Source of the DNA: an uncultured Clostridium sp.
GTDB lineage: Bacteria; Bacillota; Clostridia; TANB77; CAG-508
Length of the DNA stretch: 64,000 bases
Assembly (NCBI GenBank): GCA_947648215.1
Contig: CANSMW010000005.1
Span: 49,494-113,493, forward strand
Reading direction: 5' to 3'
The translations under genes and the position numbers were made by a program. This document shows, one piece after another, positions 44,974 through 52,701 of this stretch (its first letter is position 1; each line of letters opens with the position of its first letter). The notes beneath the pieces are model-generated. The model had not been told where the DNA came from. It searched no databases and was given only the letters and a program-made list of their open reading frames with translations.

Positions 44974-45432
44974 TTACACCTCCTCATAAATCACTTTATT
45001 TTCATCGAAATAAATGTAGCTTGGCTCATTAAACCTTTTTGCATCTTCATCGACTTTAATTCCATCGTGTAGTTCTAATACTTTCTTCTTATCTTTTATA
45101 TACTTAAAGACTTCCTCTTTTCCATATATAAATTTTAATATGAATGGAACATAGTTATATGAAGTTCTTGCTCTAGCAATATTTTGTTCAACTTCTGGTA
45201 TATCTTTATTTTTTAGTTCAACATATATAGCAATATCTAAATCTCCAATCTTTTCTTTAGTTGAATTTATATATGATCCAAATAGAACTGCCTTCGTAAT
45301 TCTATAAATAAATTCATTATTTTCATTTGCTTCTTTTATTTTTTGTACCACATTTTCTAGTGCTCTTTTTGCAGTTTCTCTTGAATATGTTGTATTTGTT
45401 TTATGTGGCTTTTCCAATTCTAACTTTTGCAT
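44974..45432 (-). CDS. Nucleotidyltransferase-fold protein
   Basis: A 152-residue protein with the Pol-beta nucleotidyltransferase motif AVLFGSYINSTKEKIGDLDIAI (GS and DxD, about residues 52-75). This fold adds nucleotides to proteins, RNAs or antibiotics; the small size without a HEPN partner resembles stand-alone MNT-type proteins. Start at 45432 with AAGGAG at proper spacing. It is the first gene after the integrase. Its target is unknown. Confidence 0.72.
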   Translation of the reverse strand: MQKLELEKPHKTNTTYSRETAKRALENVVQKIKEANENNEFIYRITKAVLFGSYINSTKEKIGDLDIAIYVELKNKDIPEVEQNIARARTSYNYVPFILKFIYGKEEVFKYIKDKKKVLELHDGIKVDEDAKRFNEPSYIYFDENKVIYEEV

Positions 45433-45450
45433 TTTCATTCTCCTTCCCAA

Positions 45451-45485
45451 AAAAATAAAGCTATCTCATTTTTTGAAATAGCTTT
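45451..45485 (-). terminator. Terminator after the integrase
   Basis: A stem of about 12 bp with one mismatch (45457-45468 with 45474-45485), then seven T residues on the minus strand. Confidence 0.85.
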
Positions 45486-45503
45486 TATATATTCAATTAT
45501 TTT

Positions 45504-46772
45504 TTATAAATTTACTGCATATTGTTCAAATCTTTCTACAGTATCATTTTTCATTTTAGAAGTAACTCTTACATATATCTCATAGGTTGTTCTTATTGTA
45601 CTATGTCCTAGTCTTTTTGATACTGCTTTTATATCTGCTCCAGATTCAATTAGTCTTGTTGCGTGTGTATCTCTAAAATCGTGAAATCTACACGAAATTC
45701 CTAATTCGTAGTGAATAACCTTAAATGGATACTTAGCTGTGGCTGTACCTTCAAATACACCATTATTTTTTACAAATACTAAATTTACTTCTGGCAATGC
45801 AACCTCTATTTCTGCAAAAGCATTGATTATTTTTATTTCTGGCTTATTAGTATATTGATTAACCACTTCTTTTGCATAATGTTTCATATATGAATCTCCA
45901 TATTCTTGCTTATATTTTTCTTGTTCTTCTTTAAATTCTTTTAACGCATTTGTTAGTGTATCTCCAATATCTATAGTCCTATAGCTACTTGGTGTTTTAC
46001 AAGTTCCAAAATACCATACTGTTTTTGCCTTACCGCTTAAATGCCTTCCGTGTGTACTACCATTTTGGTTTTTTTCTATTATGTTCTTATTTACTGTTAA
46101 TGTTTTATTTTCCAAATCTATATCATCCCAAGTTAATCCAAATACTTCCGAAACTCGAAGTCCTGTATAATATGCTGTCAAAGCTGCATAATAAAATGCG
46201 TGATTATTTTTAAATCTTTCTAATATCATAGTAATTTCTTCTTTTGTAAAAATATGTGCAGGATCTGATTCTGGAATATCATATTTAGGCAATCTAACTT
46301 TTAATGCAGGATTTTCTTTAACAAATCCAACAACATCTGTGGCATATCCAAATGATGTTTTCAATACTTTTAATATGTTTTTTAAAAAATTTTTTGAAAA
46401 GCCTCTTTCTACATAAATATTATTCACACATTCTTGAAGTGTTGATGTTGTTATTTGTGATAATCTATAAAATCCTAATCTTGGTTTAATATGATTTTTT
46501 ATGATATTTTTATATGCTTGTATTGTATGATACTTCAAATTTATTTCACAATGCTCCTTCATCCAATAATCTAAATAATCACTATAAGATATTGTTTTTG
46601 GTGTAAATGAATGTCCTGTATTGGTGTACTCATTATATGCTTTCATTCCTTCATTATAAGCCTCTGACTTTGTTTTAAATCCCGATTTTACCTTTTGTTT
46701 CCTTTTTCCATCAACTGGTGCGATTTCAAAATAGTATTGATAACCGTTCCCTCTCTTTCTCACATTGACCAT
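45504..46772 (-). CDS. int: Tyrosine recombinase/integrase of the ICE
   Basis: A 422-residue integrase. The first 50 residues (VRKRGNGYQYYFEIAPVDGKRKQ) are an arm-binding domain, followed by a SAM-like core-binding domain and the catalytic domain: Arg in YTGLRVSEVFGLTWDDID, His-x-x-Arg in HDFRDTHATRLI, His in LGHSTIRTT and Tyr in YEIYVRVTSKM. It is intact and should integrate and excise the element. GGAGGT precedes the ATG. It lies at the right end, reading inwards, close to the secA 3' end, which marks the insertion side. Confidence 0.95.
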   Translation of the reverse strand: MVNVRKRGNGYQYYFEIAPVDGKRKQKVKSGFKTKSEAYNEGMKAYNEYTNTGHSFTPKTISYSDYLDYWMKEHCEINLKYHTIQAYKNIIKNHIKPRLGFYRLSQITTSTLQECVNNIYVERGFSKNFLKNILKVLKTSFGYATDVVGFVKENPALKVRLPKYDIPESDPAHIFTKEEITMILERFKNNHAFYYAALTAYYTGLRVSEVFGLTWDDIDLENKTLTVNKNIIEKNQNGSTHGRHLSGKAKTVWYFGTCKTPSSYRTIDIGDTLTNALKEFKEEQEKYKQEYGDSYMKHYAKEVVNQYTNKPEIKIINAFAEIEVALPEVNLVFVKNNGVFEGTATAKYPFKVIHYELGISCRFHDFRDTHATRLIESGADIKAVSKRLGHSTIRTTYEIYVRVTSKMKNDTVERFEQYAVNL

Positions 46773-46809
46773 AGTTTTACCTCCAAATATTTAATTTAGC
46801 AAATAAAAA

Positions 46810-46839
46810 AGAGTTATACATATAAAAATGTTTAACTCT
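46810..46839 (-). terminator. Terminator between secA and the integrase
   Basis: A 7-bp stem (46810-46816 with 46833-46839) followed by six T residues on the minus strand. It shields the element from secA readthrough. Confidence 0.75.
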
Positions 46840-46856
46840 CTTTACTATTATCAATA

Positions 46857-46946
46857 TTGACATCGAGCCTGTAACACAGTATTTTCAATACTTTTATGGT
46901 TTTGACATCCATATTTTAATCTACCGATGTCAAATCGCTGTCAAAT
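46857..46946. other. Putative att/integrase-binding site cluster
   Basis: Four copies of a TTGACATC-like element in both orientations: 46857-46865, 46901-46909 (TTTGACATC), 46926-46934 (GATGTCAAA, a perfect 9-bp inverse of the second) and 46937-46946 (GCTGTCAAAT). They lie between the integrase start and the secA stop, where the attachment site of a tyrosine-integrase element is expected. The core itself cannot be fixed, as the other end is not in the window. Confidence 0.5.
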
Positions 46947-46998
46947 GACTATTTTTTATCATATTTAGCATATCTTTCGTTTCTTGTAACCCTTGATA

Positions 46999-49728
46999 TT
47001 ACTGATTTCTTCCACAGCAATTCTTATATTTCTTCCCACTTCCACAAGAACATAGGTCGTTTCTTCCTACTTTTGGTCCTTCATTTTTTACGGTTACATG
47101 GGTTTGTTCTGCCCCTCCGTTTACATCGTTTATGTTTTCTAGGGAAGCATTGGTAATTCTTGCGGTTTCGGCTCTTCTTATTTCAGTTTGTTTTTGGATG
47201 TTTAATAGAATTTTTACTACATCATATTGAATGTCATATATCATTTCATCAAACATGTTGGTTCCTTCAATACGGTATTGAATTACTGGATCTTTTTGAC
47301 CATACGCACGAAGTCCAATTCCGTCTTTTAATTCGTCCATGGCGTCAATATGATCCATCCATTTTTGGTCTACTACTTTTAGCATAACAACTCGTTCTAA
47401 TTCTCTTAGGTCTTTTTCTCCTATTTCTTGTTCTTTTTGTTCGTAACGAGCTAATGCTTTATTGGTTACTTCTTCTATTACCTTTTGGCTCTCTAATTTT
47501 TTATCTTGTAAGCTTTCTAGGGTTTCAATTCCAAAAACCGTTCTAATTTCTTCTTTTAAAGAATTTTTATTAACTGGTTCTTCTACAAAATAGCTACTTA
47601 CAATACTTGTTGCTAACTCAGTTATCATATGCATAATGTTTTCTTTTAGGTTATTTCCATCTAATACTTGTTTACGTTGTGCATAAATAATCTCTCTTTG
47701 TGTATTCATAACATCATCATATTGAAGTACGTGTTTACGAATACTAAAGTTTTTACCTTCTACTCGTTTTTGTGCTTTTTCCACTGCACCTGAAATAATT
47801 TTTGATTCAATCGGCATATCTTCTTCTGCTCCAAGTGTGTTATACACATTGGTAATCATATCTCCACCAAAAATTTTCATTAGGTCATCATCTAAACCAA
47901 TGTAAAATTTGGATTCTCCTATGTCTCCTTGACGTCCACTACGTCCACGTAACTGGTTATCAATTCTTCTTGATTCATGTCTTTCTGTACCAATAATTTT
48001 TAGTCCACCAGCATCGATTACTTTTTGTTTTTCTTCTTTGATTTCGTCTTCATATTGTTTTTCTAATGCTCTAAATTTTTCCCTAGAAGCTAAAATGGCT
48101 TGATCGTTTGTTTCATTAAATGCCATTGCTTCTTCAATTTGTTCATCGGTATAACGTTGTCTTTTCATGGCTTCTCTTGCTAGGTATTCGCTGTTTCCTC
48201 CAAGCATAATATCAGTTCCACGTCCTGCCATGTTCGTGGCAATGGTAACTGCTCCAAATTTACCAGCTTGTGCAATAATGGTTGCTTCTTGTTCATGGTA
48301 TTTGGCATTTAATACCGAGTGTGGAATTCCTTCCTGTTTTAAAATTTTACTTAGTTTTTCTGATTTTTCAATGGATACTGTACCTACTAAAACAGGTTGT
48401 CCTTTTTCATAACTTTCTTTTACACTTTTTACAATTGCCCTGTATTTGGCAGGTTCGTTTTTATAAATGATGTCGTTTTGGTCATTACGTATCATTGGTT
48501 TGTTGGTTGGAATGGCAATAACATCCAAATTATAGATTTCTCTAAATTCGGCTTCTTCTGTCATAGCCGTACCTGTCATACCTGCTAATTTTGCATACAT
48601 TCTAAAGTAATTTTGGAAGGTAATGGTAGCAAGGGTTTTGGATTCATCTGCAATTTTTACTCCTTCTTTTGCTTCGATAGCTTGGTGAAGCCCATTGTTG
48701 TATCTTCTTCCATACATAATTCTTCCTGTAAATTCATCTACAATTAATACTTCTCCATCTTTTACCATATAATCAATATCACGTTTCATAACGCCATGTG
48801 CACGTAAAGCTTGGTTTACATGGTGTACAATTTCGGAATTGTCTAAATCGTTAAAATTATCAATGTGGAAAAATTCTTCTGCTTTTTTAATTCCTTTTAT
48901 GGTTAAAGATGCAGATTTTGCTTTTAAGTCTACAATATAATCATAATTCTCGTTATCTTCAGCTTGTTCTTCATCTTTAATATCTTCTTCTACAATGACT
49001 TTTGCTTGTAGACGTTTTACAAAATCGTTAGCTTTTTTGTAAAGGTCTGACGATTGATTCGCACGTCCTGAAATGATTAATGGTGTACGTGCTTCATCAA
49101 TTAAAATACTATCAATTTCGTCCACAATAGCAAATTGTAAATCTCTTTGAACAGCTTGGTTTTTATAGATTACCATGTTATCTCTTAGGTAATCAAACCC
49201 AAATTCATTATTGGTTCCATAGGTAACATCACAGGCATAGGCTTTTCTTTTTTCATCTGGTTCCATACCAGAAATAGCAAGTCCTACCGTTAACCCTAAA
49301 AATTTGTATAGTTTTCCCATCCATTCGCTATCACGTTTGGCAAGATAGTCGTTAACAGTAATTACATGAACTCCTTTTCCTGTAAGGGCGTTTAGGTAAA
49401 CTGGTAAGGTAGCAACTAAGGTTTTTCCTTCACCAGTTTTCATTTCAGCAATTCTACCTTGGTGCAAAATAATACCACCAATTAATTGCACATCAAAATG
49501 TCTCATACCTAGTACCCTTTTGGAAGCCTCTCTAACTACTGCAAACGCTTCTTCTAATATATCATCCAATTTTTTTTCTTGTTCTAATTCCTTTTTAAAA
49601 TATTCCGTTTTTGCTTTTAACTCATCATCCGATAATCCTGAAATTTCTTCTTCTAATGCATTAATTCTATTTACCATTGGCATTACTCTTTTTACTTCTT
49701 TTTCACTATAGGTTTTAAATAATCCCAT
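46999..49728 (-). CDS. secA: Preprotein translocase ATPase SecA
   Basis: A 909-residue SecA. Walker A is [17 protein letters not shown] (about residues 103-118), the DEAD-like box [20 protein letters not shown], then the helicase motif [12 protein letters not shown] and the C-terminal zinc-binding [13 protein letters not shown]. It drives protein export through SecYEG. All regions are complete. The gene normally precedes prfB in Bacillota; here the ICE begins directly after its stop, so prfB would lie beyond the left end of the element. Strong ribosome site before the ATG. Confidence 0.98.
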   Translation of the reverse strand: MGLFKTYSEKEVKRVMPMVNRINALEEEISGLSDDELKAKTEYFKKELEQEKKLDDILEEAFAVVREASKRVLGMRHFDVQLIGGIILHQGRIAEMKTGEGKTLVATLPVYLNALTGKGVHVITVNDYLAKRDSEWMGKLYKFLGLTVGLAISGMEPDEKRKAYACDVTYGTNNEFGFDYLRDNMVIYKNQAVQRDLQFAIVDEIDSILIDEARTPLIISGRANQSSDLYKKANDFVKRLQAKVIVEEDIKDEEQAEDNENYDYIVDLKAKSASLTIKGIKKAEEFFHIDNFNDLDNSEIVHHVNQALRAHGVMKRDIDYMVKDGEVLIVDEFTGRIMYGRRYNNGLHQAIEAKEGVKIADESKTLATITFQNYFRMYAKLAGMTGTAMTEEAEFREIYNLDVIAIPTNKPMIRNDQNDIIYKNEPAKYRAIVKSVKESYEKGQPVLVGTVSIEKSEKLSKILKQEGIPHSVLNAKYHEQEATIIAQAGKFGAVTIATNMAGRGTDIMLGGNSEYLAREAMKRQRYTDEQIEEAMAFNETNDQAILASREKFRALEKQYEDEIKEEKQKVIDAGGLKIIGTERHESRRIDNQLRGRSGRQGDIGESKFYIGLDDDLMKIFGGDMITNVYNTLGAEEDMPIESKIISGAVEKAQKRVEGKNFSIRKHVLQYDDVMNTQREIIYAQRKQVLDGNNLKENIMHMITELATSIVSSYFVEEPVNKNSLKEEIRTVFGIETLESLQDKKLESQKVIEEVTNKALARYEQKEQEIGEKDLRELERVVMLKVVDQKWMDHIDAMDELKDGIGLRAYGQKDPVIQYRIEGTNMFDEMIYDIQYDVVKILLNIQKQTEIRRAETARITNASLENINDVNGGAEQTHVTVKNEGPKVGRNDLCSCGSGKKYKNCCGRNQ

Positions 49729-49822
49729 TTACGTTTCCTCCTAAAATTAAAATAATCCGTTTGTAACTATATCACGAAATACACTTTTACGCAAGGAATT
49801 TTTATGAAAAAAATAGTTTTGA

Positions 49823-49840
49823 GGTCGCAAATTTGCGACC
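49823..49840 (-). terminator. Terminator-like perfect palindrome before secA
   Basis: An 18-bp perfect palindrome (GGTCGCAAATTTGCGACC) followed on the minus strand by a T-run at 49807-49813. It ends the small-ORF operon upstream of secA. Confidence 0.7.
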
Positions 49841-49872
49841 CCACAACCTCATTGGCTTATTATAATCATTAA

Positions 49873-50136
49873 TCATTCTTCACACAGTGCTAAAAATAAA
49901 TTTGCCAAAGGATTTCCTAACAATGGAGCAATATAGCCTATACCTTTTGCTCCTATTCCTCCTTGCACCGGATACAATGTCACTAACTGTTGATTATAGA
50001 AAACTTGTGTTTCAATTTTCTGGTTTAAAATTTCTGTTGTAATTTCCTCTACATCACTTTGTGACATTATATCTTTCGAATCCATTTCTAGCCCTACACT
50101 ACCATCAGAAAAGATTTTTACTTTTAATGTTTGCAT
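49873..50136 (-). CDS. Hypothetical protein (87 aa)
   Basis: An 87-residue protein with strands at the N-terminus (TLKVKIFSDGSVGLEM) and a Gly-rich, hydrophobic end (GGIGAKGIGYIAPLLGNPLANLFLAL). No family recognised. It is the last of three short frames in one minus-strand run; the frame before it ends five bases upstream, implying coupling. GGGGGAAATAATC precedes the ATG. Confidence 0.55.
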   Translation of the reverse strand: MQTLKVKIFSDGSVGLEMDSKDIMSQSDVEEITTEILNQKIETQVFYNQQLVTLYPVQGGIGAKGIGYIAPLLGNPLANLFLALCEE

Positions 50137-50140
50137 ATGA

Positions 50141-50281
50141 TTATTTCCCCCTGGAAAAAACTGCCTTACTTATACCAGCAACTAACTTGTATTCTTGATT
50201 TTCTTTGTAACTTCTTGGTAAAAAAACGTCAAAAAACGAATTGCCTTTGTTTACTTTCCGTATATCCTCTCTTTTCTGCAT
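50141..50281 (-). CDS. Small hypothetical ORF (46 aa)
   Basis: A 46-codon frame starting MQKREDIRKVNKGNSFFDVF, with GGAGGAGATTAGC just before its ATG. It includes one in-frame CGG (Arg 8). The strong ribosome site and tight packing support translation, but there is no recognisable family. It lies between the TAG-interrupted frame and the 87-residue gene. Confidence 0.45.
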   Translation of the reverse strand: MQKREDIRKVNKGNSFFDVFLPRSYKENQEYKLVAGISKAVFSRGK

Positions 50282-50282
50282 G

Positions 50283-50465
50283 CTAATCTCCTCCATACTT
50301 TTGTTGTAATTCCGTCTTTACTTCTTCGATATTCCGTATTGGAACTTTACATTGCTTGTCAACCTGAAAAATATAGTACGTGCTATAATTTTCAGGTTGT
50401 CTCCAAACTGGATCCCGTCGATATCCATCATATGGACGCTCCTACTTTTTTGTCTTTTTAGCCAT
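50283..50465 (-). pseudogene. Short ORF with in-frame TAG at codon 8
   Basis: A 61-codon frame opening with ATG GCT after AGGAGG. Codon 8 is TAG (after MAKKTKK), then 52 open codons (ERPYDGYRRDPVWRQPENYS...ELQQKYGGD) until a second TAG. The part after the first TAG has normal protein composition and no start codon of its own. It also contains two CGG codons. It may be a nonsense mutation (TAC/TAT to TAG), a leader peptide, or stop readthrough. Confidence 0.5.
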
Positions 50466-50552
50466 TTTCCTCCTACTTTACTTTTCGTGTTTTTGGGTTA
50501 CATGTTTATTCTATAACTATTTTACCTATTTTGCAACAATTTTTCTCTTTTT

Positions 50553-51698
50553 TTATAATCTTCTTAATTTCTCTACAATTTCCACTAGACTATCCACCAA
50601 ATAATCCACATCTTCTTTTGTATTGTCGTCTCCAAAGGTAACTCGTAATGCTCCATTTGCCATCTCAGGTGATAAGCCAATCGCTACTAGTACATGGGAT
50701 GGTTCTAATGAGCCAGAAGTGCATGCTGAACCAGATGATGCACAAATTCCTTTCATATCTAAATTTAATAATAAGGCTTCTCCATCTATATACTTAAAAG
50801 AAATATTGGCATTTCCTGGCAAACGTTTTGTTCTATGTCCGTTTACTTTTGTATTGGAAATCTTTTCTTGTATTTGCGAAATATAGTAATCACGTAAACT
50901 CATTAATTTTTCATTATACCCATCAAATTTCTCATAGGCAAGTTCAATGGCTTTTCCTAACCCTACAATTCCTGCCACATTTTCCGTACCTGCTCTCATG
51001 TTTCTTTCTTGATGTCCTCCATCTTGTATCTTTTCAAATTTTACCCCTGTTTTTACGTATAGGGCTCCCATTCCTTTTGGACCATAAAATTTATGAGCAG
51101 ACATCGATAGTAAATCGATATGGTATTCTTTTACATCGATACGAACATTTCCAATGGCTTGCACGGCATCGGTATGGAAATAAATTTGATGTTTTTGGGC
51201 AATTTCTCCTATTTCTTTTATTGGTTGAATGGTTCCTATCTCATTATTAGCAAACATCACACTAATTAAAATCGTTTCTTTGCCTATCGCATTTTCTAAT
51301 TCACTTAAATTAATGCATCCCTCCTCATTTACATTTAGATACGTTACACGAAATCCTTCTTTTTCTAAATGCTGACATGTATGAAGTACTGCTGGATGTT
51401 CTATTTTGGTGGTAATAATATGGTTTCCTCTGTCACGATTTGCATATGCTACCCCTTTTATGGCTAAATTATCACTTTCACTCCCACATGAAGTAAAATA
51501 AATCTCCTTTGTATCTGCCCCAATAGCATGAGCTGTCCTTTGCCTTGCCTCTTCTACCGCTTTTCTCGACTTTCTTCCAACGCTATACATAGAAGAAGCA
51601 TTCCCATAATTTAAACTAAAATAAGGCAACATCTCCTTTAGCACCTCTTCTTTGGTCGCTGTTGTTGCCGCATGGTCAAAATATCTTATTTTCTCCAT
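50553..51698 (-). CDS. Cysteine desulfurase (NifS/IscS family)
   Basis: A 381-residue PLP enzyme. The N-terminal YFDHAATTATKEEV, the PLP-binding Lys in SMSAHKFYGPKGMGALY (about residue 204), and the catalytic Cys loop GICASSGSACTSGSLEPSHVL (about residue 325) are all present. It removes sulfur from cysteine to form a protein-bound persulfide for Fe-S clusters or tRNA thiolation. No iscU or mnmA is adjacent, so the specific pathway cannot be set. Intact, class I NifS-like. Confidence 0.93.
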   Translation of the reverse strand: MEKIRYFDHAATTATKEEVLKEMLPYFSLNYGNASSMYSVGRKSRKAVEEARQRTAHAIGADTKEIYFTSCGSESDNLAIKGVAYANRDRGNHIITTKIEHPAVLHTCQHLEKEGFRVTYLNVNEEGCINLSELENAIGKETILISVMFANNEIGTIQPIKEIGEIAQKHQIYFHTDAVQAIGNVRIDVKEYHIDLLSMSAHKFYGPKGMGALYVKTGVKFEKIQDGGHQERNMRAGTENVAGIVGLGKAIELAYEKFDGYNEKLMSLRDYYISQIQEKISNTKVNGHRTKRLPGNANISFKYIDGEALLLNLDMKGICASSGSACTSGSLEPSHVLVAIGLSPEMANGALRVTFGDDNTKEDVDYLVDSLVEIVEKLRRL

Positions 51699-51765
51699 TT
51701 TTGTCGTCCCTCTCTTTTTTATTTATTCCTTTTTATATTATATGGGAAATCGGCAAAAATATTCT

Positions 51766-51807
51766 AAAGAACCAGAAGGCAAAAACAAATCTGCCATCTG
51801 GTTCTTT
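51766..51807 (-). terminator. Terminator after the 242-aa gene
   Basis: An 11-bp perfect stem (51766-51776 with 51797-51807), extended inside by GGCA/TGCC, followed by a T-rich tract on the minus strand. Confidence 0.8.
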
Positions 51808-51813
51808 TGGGAA

Positions 51814-52542
51814 TTATATCAGGTGCTGTGTAAAGTATTTTGTCATAAACTCTGTTAAGGCTGTATGAAATTTCTTTAGCTGTTCTTTTCCGTCTGTATA
51901 TTGACTTGTGTATTCGTCAATTTTTCTTGTTACACTTACATAGTAAGTTGTTAACAGCTTACAGAGCGGAACCACATTTAACTTTACATTCGTTTTGTTT
52001 AAGCAGAATTTCATATCTCCTTCATAGAAAATCATATCTTTCCAGCCATTATGTGTTACTGTTAGCAAAAGAAAGCTATTTATGATTTCTACGTATTTCT
52101 GAGATTTTTTTCGGCTAATTTGTGCTAAACGTCTAGCGCCCCAAAGAAGTGTATTTTGCCATTCATTTTGCAAATGAACAAAATCTTCTAACAGACTAAC
52201 CGCCCGTTCCATCTTCCAAAATCCTGTTAAGGTATAGGGAATCTGAATGTCTTGTTTTGGAAATGCTCTTTTTACATCCAACTCATACAAGGTAACAAAG
52301 AAACATATTGGTATTGCCTGTATCCGCCTTTTCTTGTTCCACTTCATCTGGGTATACATTCCATAATCAGTACTACAGAATGTAAAATGCGGATCCCACT
52401 GGCGCTTGAAGTCTAATTCTTCAAGTACCATTCTTGTTTCTGGCTGTTCCTTGTCCTTTTGAGTTTCTAGATACTGTTTGCACCTCTTTCTTGTCCCAGT
52501 TACTTCTGTAACAATTTTTGCAAATTTTTGTTGATTGTTCAT
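51814..52542 (-). CDS. Hypothetical protein (242 aa)
   Basis: Not recognised. A basic 242-residue protein rich in Trp, Cys and Phe. The ATG at 52542 has GGAGGAAAGGAC; the longer frame upstream has no site and crosses the promoter. Codon use differs from the neighbours: two in-frame CGG codons (KMERAV and KKRRIQ), more GCG and CGC. This points to horizontal origin. Between cysteine desulfurase and ileS, with its own promoter (52604-52632) and terminator. Confidence 0.65.
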   Translation of the reverse strand: MNNQQKFAKIVTEVTGTRKRCKQYLETQKDKEQPETRMVLEELDFKRQWDPHFTFCSTDYGMYTQMKWNKKRRIQAIPICFFVTLYELDVKRAFPKQDIQIPYTLTGFWKMERAVSLLEDFVHLQNEWQNTLLWGARRLAQISRKKSQKYVEIINSFLLLTVTHNGWKDMIFYEGDMKFCLNKTNVKLNVVPLCKLLTTYYVSVTRKIDEYTSQYTDGKEQLKKFHTALTEFMTKYFTQHLI

Positions 52543-52603
52543 GTCCTTTCCTCCTTCTATTGCAAAATTTTGATACATTATCCTTTCTTGGTTTATGTTT
52601 ACC

Positions 52604-52632
52604 ATTATACTATGTTTTTTTGGATTCGTCAA
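52604..52632 (-). promoter_or_regulatory. Sigma-A promoter of the 242-aa gene
   Basis: On the minus strand TTGACG (52632-52627), a 17-base spacer, and TATAAT (52609-52604), about 60 bp upstream of the start codon. Confidence 0.8.
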
Positions 52633-52660
52633 TTGTGGAGAGGAATTACATTCATATTTT

Positions 52661-52687
52661 CGGGTCGATGTGGGCATCGCCCCCTAC
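52661..52687. repeat. GTAGGGG-type palindromic repeat, copy 1
   Basis: On the minus strand this reads TGTAGGGGGCGATGCCCACA followed by TCGACCCG, a hairpin of about nine pairs with one mismatch. It has the same head as the copies at 57836-57860 and 63454-63540. It lies directly after the ileS stop. Confidence 0.55.
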
Positions 52688-52701
52688 ATATCTTTGTATA
52701 T

